NCBI RefSeq assembly: GCF_004209755.1
Contig: NZ_CP035913.1
Coordinates: forward strand, 3,410,001-3,474,000
Direction of reading: 5' to 3'
From: Pseudoduganella lutea
Lineage (GTDB): Bacteria; Pseudomonadota; Gammaproteobacteria; Burkholderiales; Burkholderiaceae_D
Length of the DNA: 64,000 nucleotides
Every line of letters starts with the position of its first letter. Position 1 is the first letter of the stretch. Below the pieces are notes generated by a model. The model ran no database searches, was not told where the DNA came from, and was given only the letters and a program-made list of their open reading frames with translations. Positions 48,793 through 59,582 of this stretch are shown piece by piece. The position numbers were made by a program, and so were the translations under genes.

Positions 48793-48869
48793 GGGTCTGT
48801 AGCTCAGCTGGTTAGAGCACCGTGTTGATAACGCGGGGGTCGTTGGTTCGAGCCCAACCAGACCCACCA
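48793..48869 (+). tRNA. tRNA-Ile (GAT), operon 3 spacer
   Basis: 77 bases, identical to the other copies. The 16S-to-tRNA-Ile spacer is about 11 bases shorter here than in operons 1 and 2. Confidence 0.97.
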
Positions 48870-48896
48870 CGTATCAAGCACAAAGTTGTATCCCAT

Positions 48897-48972
48897 GGGG
48901 GATTAGCTCAGCTGGGAGAGCACCTGCTTTGCAAGCAGGGGGTCGTCGGTTCGATCCCGTCATCCTCCACCA
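48897..48972 (+). tRNA. tRNA-Ala (TGC), operon 3 spacer
   Basis: 76 bases with encoded CCA, identical to the other copies. Confidence 0.97.
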
Positions 48973-49180
48973 TAAAGTTTAAACGTAAGCGTGACGAGTT
49001 CACTTTTATGTTTAGTCTTTTAGAGACTACTGCTGTTTCGTTCTTTAACAATCTGGAAGAAGTAAAGTTTTATTAAGCGTGCGAGACATCGCACACTTAG
49101 GGTAGTGTCCGAAAGGACGCATACAAAAACTCATCAAACACAGTAGTAAATGCTTGTAGCTATAGCCGTCAAGGTTATAG

Positions 49181-52054
<2,874 letters not shown>

Positions 52055-52198
52055 CTATAACCTTGACGGTTATGAACCAATAATGGTTCCTTGCATTTAC
52101 TCTTTGATGAGACGTAGTTAAACACTACAACCCAACTTTACTTCTTCCGGATTGAGCAGTGGCGTTGCCCCATAGGGAACGGCACTGCGTACAAGTCA

Positions 52199-52314
52199 TG
52201 CCTGATGACCATAGCAAGTCGGTCCCACCCCTTCCCATCCCGAACAGGACCGTGAAACGACTTTGCGCCGATGATAGTGCTGCAACCAGTGTGAAAGTAG
52301 GTTATCGTCAGGCT
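52199..52314 (+). rRNA. rrf: 5S ribosomal RNA (operon 3)
   Basis: About 116 bases, identical to the others. The spacer hairpin before it matches operon 2. There is no second 5S copy: the common terminator follows directly. Confidence 0.95.
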
Positions 52315-52323
52315 GTTATATAG

Positions 52324-52358
52324 AAAAACCCCGCTAGCGTGTGCTGGCGGGGTTTTTT
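52324..52358 (+). terminator. Terminator of rRNA operon 3
   Basis: AAAAACCCCGC, loop TAGCGTGTGCTG, GCGGGGTTTTTT, ten bases after the 5S end. Confidence 0.9.
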
Positions 52359-52382
52359 GCTTTTGTTGCTCGAAAACCGGTG

Positions 52383-52450
52383 AAAACCGGTGACAGACAC
52401 CGGTTTTTTTGAAATATTTCAAAGTAATTGGTGTCTGTCACCGGTTTTGA
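52383..52450. repeat. REP-like palindromes downstream of rRNA operon 3
   Basis: Hairpin AAAACCGGTG/CACCGGTTTT (52383-52407, loop ACAGA), then GGTGTCTGTCACCGGTTTT at about 52430-52448. The elements match those after operon 1. The rest of the interval to 52600 holds only a TATAAT (52568-52573) that may serve the next gene. Confidence 0.7.
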
Positions 52451-52600
52451 GGCTCTATAGGTAAAAAACGCTGGCGTGTGCTGGTACGGTTTTTTGCATG
52501 GGGCTTCATGCTTGGCAATTAGTCCATCGCCTCTAACGATGGCATACAAGCCAGTGCATGTCTTTATTATAATAAGGCTTGCCATCCATTCTGAGCGATC

Positions 52601-53500
52601 ATGCTCCCCTTCCTGACATCCGGTTCCCAGATCAGCATCGCCATGACGGCGCTGTATGGCCTGCTCGGCATTATCTCCCTGCTTGTGCAGCGCCTGGCGG
52701 CGCCCACGGGAACGCTGCGCAACCAGGTCAATGCATGGTGGCGTATCTTCCCGATCGTCACGATCGCACTGCTGTTGTATCCGGCCGGCCCTTGGCTTCT
52801 TGCCGGTCTGATCTGCCTGCTCGCAGTCCGTGAACTGGCACCCTATGTTGACGAGCGGCCAGCCGTCTACCGCCGTAACGCGATGCTGGCCATCGCTGCT
52901 GTCGCAATCATGGAATGGCTCGTGCCGACACCGCTGCCAGTGCTGATTCCCGCACTCATCGTTGTGCAATTCATCGTCTTTCGAGTCGGGCGCCGTAAAT
53001 CATCGCTCGTTTATTTGCTCACGTGGTTGACGATTGCGGCGGCCTGGGTGATCGTGCAATTCATCGATATTCCTCCCGGCCCCGCCACCAGCCTTGCATG
53101 GCTGTTCTACCTCTTCATCGTTACTGCTCTCAACGATATCGGGCAGTTTGTCGGTGGCAAACTGTTCGGCAATCGCAAGATCGCACCGACGATCAGCCCG
53201 AACAAGACATGGCAGGGCCTTGCCGGTGGCGTGATCGTCTCGCAACTGGTTACCCTGGTACTGGCCAGCTACCTCCAGCTTGGATCGCCCGGCACCATGG
53301 CCGGATATGCCGTGCTGCTGTCGCTGGGCGGCTTCTTCGGCGACCTCCTGTTTTCGGCGGCAAAACGCTACCTCGGCATCAAGGATTTTTCCCAGCTGAT
53401 CCCCGGCCACGGCGGTATTCTTGACCGTATCGACAGCCTGGTCGTCACCGCACCGCTGCTGTACATCCTGCTCCTCACCACGGAAGGCATCACCTCATGA
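52601..53500 (+). CDS. ynbB: CdsA-family phosphatidate cytidylyltransferase, YnbB-like
   Basis: 299 residues with about eight membrane helices. The family joins CTP and phosphatidic acid to give CDP-diacylglycerol. The C-terminal CdsA signature is intact: S-A-A-K-R, four residues, K-D, then PGHGGILDRID, whose Asp residues hold metal. The N-terminus differs from housekeeping CdsA, and the position beside a YnbC-like fusion identifies the YnbB branch. Its stop overlaps the next start (ATGA at 53497), so the two are coupled. It would supply an activated lipid to the CDP-alcohol phosphatidyltransferase at 55.2-55.9 kb (inference). Confidence 0.85.
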   Translation: MLPFLTSGSQISIAMTALYGLLGIISLLVQRLAAPTGTLRNQVNAWWRIFPIVTIALLLYPAGPWLLAGLICLLAVRELAPYVDERPAVYRRNAMLAIAAVAIMEWLVPTPLPVLIPALIVVQFIVFRVGRRKSSLVYLLTWLTIAAAWVIVQFIDIPPGPATSLAWLFYLFIVTALNDIGQFVGGKLFGNRKIAPTISPNKTWQGLAGGVIVSQLVTLVLASYLQLGSPGTMAGYAVLLSLGGFFGDLLFSAAKRYLGIKDFSQLIPGHGGILDRIDSLVVTAPLLYILLLTTEGITS

Positions 53501-55290
53501 AAAGCGAACACCCGGCATCATGGACCACTTCGGAAGCTGGTTTCAACGCCAACGATGGCACCCGGCTGTTCTATCGCGCATGGCAACCAAAGGTGTCGCG
53601 CACTGATGGACCGCAGCGTGCACTCGTGTTCCTGCACCGTGGCCACGAACATTCGGGCAGGATCGCGTCGCTGGTCGAGCGCTTCGGCAGCCAGCACGAC
53701 TGGGCGTTTGCCTATGACTCGCGCGGCCATGGGCATTCGCCGGGGGAACGCGGCGCCGCACCCGGCTTCGCCACGCTGGTCGACGACCTGGATGCCTTCG
53801 TCGCCCATGTCGCGCACCGGCATGGCATCGAGCCCCAGAACATAGTGGTGGTCGCGAACAGCGTCGGCGCCGTGGTGGCTGCCACGTGGGTGCATGATTA
53901 CGCGCCGCGCATCCGGGGGCTCGTCATGGCGGCTGCCGCATTTGCGATCAAGCTCTACGTGCCGCTGGCGAAACCGGCCCTGCGTTTCGCACGCCGCTTC
54001 AAGCCCGACCTGTTCGTCACGAGCTATATCCGACCGGGCATGCTCACGCATTCGCGGCAGGAAGCCGATGCCTACGCGGCTGACTCGCTGATTGCAAAGG
54101 CCATCTCGGCGCAGATCCTGCTCGAACTTGCCGATACCGCGGAGCGCATCGTGGCCGATGCCGCCGCGATCGACGTGCCCGTGCTGATGCTGGCGGCGGA
54201 CAAGGATTACGTCGTCCACGAAGGCCCGCAAAAAACCTTCTTCGAGCGGCTGTCGTCGCCGCTGAAACGGTACGTCAGGCTGACCGACTGCTATCACGCC
54301 GTGTTCTATGAGCGCGATATCTCCGTCGCGCTGGAGGCGAGCCGCGACTTCATTGCCGCATGCTTTGCCGAGGCACCTCGGTCGCCAGCGTATTACGTGG
54401 CGGCAGACAGCAACAGCGCCAGTGCCCGCGCCTACACGGCATTGCAGCGCGACGAATACGGCAGCGCCGTCACGCGCGCATCCCATGCGCTGCAGCGCCG
54501 CATGCTCAAGGTGTTCGGGCCACTCAGCGACGGCATGCGCGTGGGCCTGAAACACGGCTTCGATTCGGGGGCATCGCTCGACTACGTCTATCGCAACCAG
54601 GCCGGCGGCAAGATGGTGTTCGGCGCAGTGATGGATCGCGGCTACCTCGATGCCGTCGGCTGGCGCGGCATCCGCGTGCGCAAGGTGCAGCTGCAGCAGT
54701 TACTGGCCGAGCGCATCGCGGCACATCCGGTACATGAGCCGCTGCGCATCCTCGATATCGCCGCCGGCTCCGCGCGCTATGTGCTTGAAACGGTCAAGCG
54801 CTTCCAGGACCGGGACGTCGAAGTCACGCTCTGCGACTATGAGCAGCACAACGTCGACCGGGCGCGCGACCTCGCGGCGCACCTGCAACTGCGGGCGAAA
54901 GTGGATTGCCGCCGGCGCGATGCCTTCGATGGCGCCAGCTATGCGGGCGAGGAAGGCAAGTACGATATCGCCATCGTTTCCGGCCTGTATGAGCTGTTCA
55001 GCGAAAACGCCATGGTGCTGCGCTCGCTGGAAGGCGTCGTTGCCAGCCTGCGACCGGGCGGGTATCTCATCTACACGGCACAGCCCTGGCATCCCCAGGT
55101 GGAGATGATCGCCGGCACGCTGACGAACCACCGCGGCGAACAGTGGCGCATGCGCCCGCGGCCGCAGGCCGAAATGGATGCGCTGGTGCGCGTGGCCGGC
55201 GCGGAAAAGAGCGCGACGCTGATCGGTGTCGACGGCATCTTCACCGTGTCGGTGGCGCGGAAAGCCGCAGTGCCTGGCGCAGCCGGTTGA
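53497..55290 (+). CDS. ynbC: Bifunctional alpha/beta hydrolase and SAM-dependent methyltransferase, YnbC-like
   Basis: 597 residues made of two enzymes. Residues 15-300 are a lysophospholipase-like alpha/beta hydrolase with nucleophile Ser in VVVANSVGAV (the first Gly of GxSxG is replaced by Ala), Asp in LAADKDYVV and His in CYHAVFYE. Residues 375-590 are a class I methyltransferase with the SAM-binding motif ILDIAAGSARY and an acidic residue in VTLCDYEQ. This fusion is the E. coli YnbC architecture. The likely job is to trim and methylate a lipid or its head group, but no substrate is known. Its 3' end overlaps the convergent ynbA-like gene by 50 bases. Confidence 0.85.
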   Translation: MKSEHPASWTTSEAGFNANDGTRLFYRAWQPKVSRTDGPQRALVFLHRGHEHSGRIASLVERFGSQHDWAFAYDSRGHGHSPGERGAAPGFATLVDDLDAFVAHVAHRHGIEPQNIVVVANSVGAVVAATWVHDYAPRIRGLVMAAAAFAIKLYVPLAKPALRFARRFKPDLFVTSYIRPGMLTHSRQEADAYAADSLIAKAISAQILLELADTAERIVADAAAIDVPVLMLAADKDYVVHEGPQKTFFERLSSPLKRYVRLTDCYHAVFYERDISVALEASRDFIAACFAEAPRSPAYYVAADSNSASARAYTALQRDEYGSAVTRASHALQRRMLKVFGPLSDGMRVGLKHGFDSGASLDYVYRNQAGGKMVFGAVMDRGYLDAVGWRGIRVRKVQLQQLLAERIAAHPVHEPLRILDIAAGSARYVLETVKRFQDRDVEVTLCDYEQHNVDRARDLAAHLQLRAKVDCRRRDAFDGASYAGEEGKYDIAIVSGLYELFSENAMVLRSLEGVVASLRPGGYLIYTAQPWHPQVEMIAGTLTNHRGEQWRMRPRPQAEMDALVRVAGAEKSATLIGVDGIFTVSVARKAAVPGAAG

Positions 55291-55858
55291 ACACCGTCAG
55301 CACGCACAGCAGCAGAATCGCCCACAGCAGGCCATTGCTCCATGCCGGCGCGGTGCCGGAACCGATCAGCAAGGCGATCACGCCAAACGCAAAGGCGCGG
55401 TCGCTCTTGCCCATCGGTCCGTCGAAACGGCGCGCCACGCCAATGCCCTGGGCAAGCACGCCGGCGAATTCCGCAAGCAGCGCCAGCACTACGACAATGC
55501 CGACCAGCGGTGCGGAGATACCGGCCGCCAGCGCGAACGGCAGGTAAAGCACCGCATCGGAGACCTGGTCGCACATCTCGTTGAGCACGGCGCCCAGGCT
55601 GGTCTTGTTGCCGGTGGCGGTCGCCAGCATGCCGTCGATGGCGTTCAACGCCATCCGCAGCAGCAGGAATGCCGGCAAGCCGTACCACAGGGCCGCGTTG
55701 CCTGGGTCGAGTGCGAGCGCCGCGCCATAAGCGCAGGAAAGGAACATCGCCGCCAGCGTCACCTGGTTCGGCGTGATGCCCGCGCGGGCGAGCGAAGACA
55801 GCAAAGGCCGCAGCAGTTGCTGGAAGCGGGGTTTCAATTCGTAGATCGAGAAAGCCAT
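55241..55858 (-). CDS. ynbA: CDP-alcohol phosphatidyltransferase family protein, YnbA-like
   Basis: 205 residues from the ATG at 55858. About six membrane helices. These enzymes swap the CMP of a CDP-alcohol lipid for another alcohol, making phospholipid head groups. The signature is altered: NAIDGMLAT, then G-AVL-N-EMC-D. Compared with D-x2-D-G-x2-A-R-x8-G-x3-D-x3-D, two metal-ligand Asp are Asn and the Arg is Thr, while the last Asp is kept. I recall Asn at these places in E. coli YnbA, so the first changes may be a group trait. It starts inside the end of the ynbD-like gene (25-base overlap). Confidence 0.8.
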   Translation of the reverse strand: MAFSIYELKPRFQQLLRPLLSSLARAGITPNQVTLAAMFLSCAYGAALALDPGNAALWYGLPAFLLLRMALNAIDGMLATATGNKTSLGAVLNEMCDQVSDAVLYLPFALAAGISAPLVGIVVVLALLAEFAGVLAQGIGVARRFDGPMGKSDRAFAFGVIALLIGSGTAPAWSNGLLWAILLLCVLTVFNRLRQALRLSAPPTR

Positions 55859-57051
55859 CGTTGGTAATTCCTTGCATGGAGGCGAGCGATGAAACGGCTG
55901 CGACTGTAACCCATCGCGCAGTGGATGAAAACGGCACGGCCCTGTTGGCGTTGCGCCGCCACCAGTGCCAGGATGGGCCGTATCTGCGATGGCCGCGGCG
56001 CGTGCAGGTCGAGTAACGGCGCATGGTGATAGCGCATGCCTCGCAGGGCAGCGGCTTCGGGCAATTCCGGCGACAGGTCGATCACGCAGCAATCGGCAGG
56101 CAGGCGCCGGGCTTCCAGGGCGGACAGGCGACGGCCCACGAACAATCCCGGCGAATGCTGGACGAACGCGTCGCGGCCCCGTTCGCGCACGCGCACCAGC
56201 AGCCATGTCAGCCAATAGCCCGCGAGATAAGGCCAGTACAGCAGCCATGCCATGATCGAATGGCGGCCGTCGCGCTTGCCCAGGAACCGGGTATCGCGCC
56301 GCGCGTAGGCCAGCGCCACCAGCAGCAGGCATGCCACGGCATACAGGGCGATCCAGCTGCCCAGCACGAACCAGCCCACGTGCAGCGTAACGCCGGCGGC
56401 GATCATGTAATAAAAGGCGACCGTCCAGCGCCGGGTTTCACCGGGTTGTACGAGCCACGCCACGGCGGCACCGAGCAGCAGGCCCGCCGCCACGTCGGCC
56501 GCATGGTGCTGCCAGGTGAGCAGCGTGCTTGCCGCCACGAGCACCAGCCAGCCCGCCACCAGGATGCGCCGCCAGCCGGCCAGTTGCGCGCGCAAGGCCA
56601 GCCAGAACAGCAGGCAGTAGGCCACGTGCAGCGACGGCAGCTGGTTATAGGGCTGGTCCACGATGTCGAGGAAGCCATACGCCGCCGCCAGCAACGGATC
56701 ATCGAGGGCCGGGCGCGCCAGCGTGAACCGGGCTGGATAGATTGCGAAGATCAATGCCGCCGTCACCGTCGCCAGCATCATGCGCCGGCTCGTCACGCGC
56801 AATTGTTCGGCGCCTGGCGCCAGCATGAAGACCAGCACGAAAAAAACCGTCGAGGTGGCATAGGGAACGATCATCCAGGGCCAGAAGGGCACGGCGGCAT
56901 CGAATGGCAATGCCACGCTGTGCTGCGCCGGCAGGCGCGCGGCGATCACGTGGCTGAGTGGGTAGCACAGGCCGAACACCAGCCAGTTGAGCAGCAGGCG
57001 GCCGGCACGGGCCCCGATCGATGGGGCTGTGGCTTGTCGTGGAAATCGCAT
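55834..57051 (-). CDS. ynbD: PAP2 phosphatase and dual-specificity phosphatase fusion, YnbD-like
   Basis: 405 residues from the ATG at 57051. Residues 20-260 are a PAP2-type membrane phosphatase with several helices and the motifs PSLHVAYC and HHAADVAAG. These fit the second and third PAP2 signatures, with His residues that attack the phosphate. The C-terminal 120 residues are a dual-specificity phosphatase-like domain with HCAMGYSRSR, the Cys-x5-Arg active site. Both halves could dephosphorylate lipid phosphates. The longer frame upstream of 57051 runs against the patatin gene and is rejected. It is the first gene of a two-gene minus-strand unit with the ynbA-like gene. Confidence 0.85.
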   Translation of the reverse strand: MRFPRQATAPSIGARAGRLLLNWLVFGLCYPLSHVIAARLPAQHSVALPFDAAVPFWPWMIVPYATSTVFFVLVFMLAPGAEQLRVTSRRMMLATVTAALIFAIYPARFTLARPALDDPLLAAAYGFLDIVDQPYNQLPSLHVAYCLLFWLALRAQLAGWRRILVAGWLVLVAASTLLTWQHHAADVAAGLLLGAAVAWLVQPGETRRWTVAFYYMIAAGVTLHVGWFVLGSWIALYAVACLLLVALAYARRDTRFLGKRDGRHSIMAWLLYWPYLAGYWLTWLLVRVRERGRDAFVQHSPGLFVGRRLSALEARRLPADCCVIDLSPELPEAAALRGMRYHHAPLLDLHAPRPSQIRPILALVAAQRQQGRAVFIHCAMGYSRSRFIARLHARNYQRWLSRSTN

Positions 57052-57060
57052 TTGGGCATT

Positions 57061-58113
57061 ATGCAGGGCATGGAGAACACGCATCAATACGAGCGTTGCC
57101 TGGTCATGGCCGGCGGCGGATTCCGCTTCGGCTATTACCTCGGGATCCATGCGGCAGCCGAAGAGACAGGCCATGCGCCGGACCTGCTGCTGGCCAGTTG
57201 CGGCGGCGCCGTGGCGGCCGCCGCGATCGCACGCCTGCCGGATGCCCCAGCGCGCAAGGCATGGCTGGCGTCGCGCGAAGTCCACGCGTTCCTCGCCGGC
57301 CTGCAATCCACCGCGCGGGCGGCGCCGTTGCCGATGCTGGGCCGCGCGGTGCGGCGCTGGTTGCACCGCGCACCGGTTCCCGCCATTCCCGACCTGTTCG
57401 ACGATTACCTGTTCGACCTGCCTGCCCGCGCGCCATTGCCGCCCGCATCGGGCCGCCTGGAACCGGCCGTGGCGATCGTCGGCGGCAAGATGCTGTTCGG
57501 CCCCGAAGACGTGGGCCAGGCGCGTGGCGCGCGCATGCTGTTCGCGGAAACCGTGTTCGGCGGCGCCCGCGTGGCCAGCCTGCTCGACGGTGCCGCCGCG
57601 CCGGCCGCCGATCCGCGCTGGAGCGATGGGGCGATCGCTCCGCTGCTGCAGGTCGACAGTGCGATGCCGCTGGAAGACGCGGTGCGCACTTCGCTGTCGG
57701 ACATGTTTTATTTCCGCTGCCATCAGCATGCGGGAAGCCATTACACGGGGGGCGTGATCGACCTGTTTCCGATCGAACTGGCGCGGCGCCTGGCCGCCAG
57801 CGTGGCAATGGAACGCAAGGGGCATCCCGATCCATGGCTGGTCGCGCCGGCATGGCGCGCGGTGCTGGGTATCGATGGCGCTGCCCGGTTGCGCGCGGTG
57901 CACGAGCAGCGCGCCGATGTGTGGATCGATACCTCGGACATGGCACAGGCACTGCGCGGGCAGGGCCTGAAGAAGGCAATCCGCTGGCAGGAAAACCGCC
58001 TGTGGCTGGTCGCTCCTTCCAGCTACGACAACTACCGCGCCCAGGTCGACGCGCAGTGGCGGTATGGCTATACGAAAGGCCTTGCCGCCTTCACACAAGG
58101 GCAGCGCGCATGA
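57061..58113 (+). CDS. Patatin-like phospholipase family protein
   Basis: 350 residues from ATG 57061 (ATG 57070 is an equal choice). Patatins are serine acyl hydrolases with a Ser-Asp dyad. The N-terminal oxyanion region MAGGGFRFGYYLG is clear, and the nucleophile is probably Ser in LLASCGGAV, a variant in which the first Gly of GxSxG is Ala. The usual D-G-(G/A) motif is not obvious; GGVIDLFP is the best candidate for the Asp. No signal peptide. It starts 9 bases from the divergent ynbD-like start and overlaps the next gene by ATGA. It probably removes an acyl chain from the cluster product (inference). Confidence 0.8.
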   Translation: MQGMENTHQYERCLVMAGGGFRFGYYLGIHAAAEETGHAPDLLLASCGGAVAAAAIARLPDAPARKAWLASREVHAFLAGLQSTARAAPLPMLGRAVRRWLHRAPVPAIPDLFDDYLFDLPARAPLPPASGRLEPAVAIVGGKMLFGPEDVGQARGARMLFAETVFGGARVASLLDGAAAPAADPRWSDGAIAPLLQVDSAMPLEDAVRTSLSDMFYFRCHQHAGSHYTGGVIDLFPIELARRLAASVAMERKGHPDPWLVAPAWRAVLGIDGAARLRAVHEQRADVWIDTSDMAQALRGQGLKKAIRWQENRLWLVAPSSYDNYRAQVDAQWRYGYTKGLAAFTQGQRA

Positions 58114-58841
58114 AACGAATCATGATCATCGGCGGCACCCGCGGCATCGGCCTCGCGCTGGCCGAACACTATGCCGGGCAGGGCGCCACACTGGCACTGT
58201 GCGGCCGCGATGCGTCGCGCATGGCCGGCCATCCGCTTGCCGGCCACGCGCGGGTGCGCATCGAGGAAGTCGACATCACCGACAGGGCGGCACTCGAACG
58301 CGTCATGCGTGACTTCGGTCCGATCGACCTGCTGATCGTCACCGCCGGCCACTACACGGATGCGGCGGCCATCGCCGCCGACCCGGAAGCGACGCTGCCG
58401 GTGCTGGGCACGAACGTCGGCGGCCTGTACGACGCGTTCGACATCGGCGGCCGCCACATGCGCCGGCAGGGGCAGGGGCACCTGGTTGCCATCGCTTCCA
58501 TCGCCGGGCTGCTGAAGGACTATCCCGGCGCCTCGCTGTACAGCGCCAGCAAGCGCGCCGCCATCGCCATCTGCGACACGTTCCGCAAGGCGCTGGCACC
58601 GTTCGGCATTGCCGTCACGGTCATCGTGCCCGGTTATGTCGACACGGCCCGCCTGCGCGAACTGAATGGCGGCGATGCGCGCCGCAAGCCATTCCTGCAA
58701 ACGGAAGCGCAGGCAGTGCGTCACATCGCCGCCGCCATCGCCCGGCGCGATGCGCGCTGCGTCTTCCCGTGGCAACTGCATATGCTGATCCGGCTGTTCA
58801 ACTGGCTGCCGCGGCCATTGCAAAGCCTGCGCAAAAAATAA
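58110..58841 (+). CDS. Short-chain dehydrogenase/reductase
   Basis: 243 residues with a Rossmann fold. The cofactor loop is GGTRGIG at residues 8-14, the active site has the YSASK motif (Tyr and Lys), and a Ser lies in AIASIAG. The C-terminal 35 residues (WQLHMLIRLFNWLPRPLQSLRKK) are basic and hydrophobic, so it may sit at the membrane. The substrate is unknown. The start codon overlaps the patatin stop (ATGA), so it belongs to the lipid cluster. A terminator follows 1 base after the stop. Confidence 0.88.
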   Translation: MKRIMIIGGTRGIGLALAEHYAGQGATLALCGRDASRMAGHPLAGHARVRIEEVDITDRAALERVMRDFGPIDLLIVTAGHYTDAAAIAADPEATLPVLGTNVGGLYDAFDIGGRHMRRQGQGHLVAIASIAGLLKDYPGASLYSASKRAAIAICDTFRKALAPFGIAVTVIVPGYVDTARLRELNGGDARRKPFLQTEAQAVRHIAAAIARRDARCVFPWQLHMLIRLFNWLPRPLQSLRKK

Positions 58842-58864
58842 AAGCCCGCGCAAGGCGGGCTTCG
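58842..58864. terminator. Terminator between the SDR gene and pagL
   Basis: AAGCCCGC (58842-58849), loop, GGCGGGCTT (58854-58862). Both flanking genes converge on it. Confidence 0.8.
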
Positions 58865-58881
58865 GCTACGCCGGTAACGGA

Positions 58882-59430
58882 TCAGAACCGGTAGGCCAGT
58901 TTCACCACGCCATAATCGACGCCGCTGTTCGGCTTCTTGATGCTGCCATTCGAGAAGTGCTGCATCTTCACCGCCACTTCCCAGTTCTTGTTGAAGACAT
59001 AGCCCACGCCGATGTGGTCGCCGAACTGGAATGCCGTCGACAGGCGGTCATCGTTGTTGTTATAGGTTTCGGACATCAAGTGCGCGCCAATGCCGATCTC
59101 GGCATAGAAACCCAGCTTGTTCTTGTTTTCAAAACGGAAGACCGGGGTGAAGCCGATGTCCACGATGTGCTGCTTGTCGCCCGGCACGTTCTTGTACTGG
59201 CGGCCCTGCCAATAGCCGGCGCTCGCGTCCCAATATCCGGTCAGGTGCGTGTTGCCGGAATCGAACCAGCTCCAGTTCGGGTTCCAGTCCTTGGTCACGC
59301 CCACGCGCGCCATGCGGATTTTCGAGGCGGTGGCGGCTTCGCCATACACGCCATCGATCAGTTGGCCATCGGCCGCGAATGCGGCTTGCGCCGCCATCAG
59401 TGCGGCCACGGCCGCGATCATTTTTTTCAT
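58882..59430 (-). CDS. pagL: Lipid A 3-O-deacylase (PagL)
   Basis: 182 residues with a signal peptide of about 19 residues (ends QAAFAAD). PagL is an eight-stranded outer membrane barrel that removes the 3-O acyl chain of lipid A. The catalytic His158 and Ser160 are in MQHFSNGSIKK, the family motif, and the C-terminus ends in an aromatic F after a strand (GVVKLAYRF). It converges with the lipid cluster and may be a separate gene, but it fits the lipid-remodelling surroundings. Confidence 0.9.
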   Translation of the reverse strand: MKKMIAAVAALMAAQAAFAADGQLIDGVYGEAATASKIRMARVGVTKDWNPNWSWFDSGNTHLTGYWDASAGYWQGRQYKNVPGDKQHIVDIGFTPVFRFENKNKLGFYAEIGIGAHLMSETYNNNDDRLSTAFQFGDHIGVGYVFNKNWEVAVKMQHFSNGSIKKPNSGVDYGVVKLAYRF

Positions 59431-59582
59431 GTTCCTGTTCTCTCAAGTGACATGCTGTATACATAATCGATACGGCAATCCGGCTATTGTAGCGGGCTCG
59501 GCAGATTTAAGCTGAAGGGCATCCAAACGGAAAATCGATGTCGGATCGTTATAAAAATGCAAACTACGGAGCAACAATAAAC

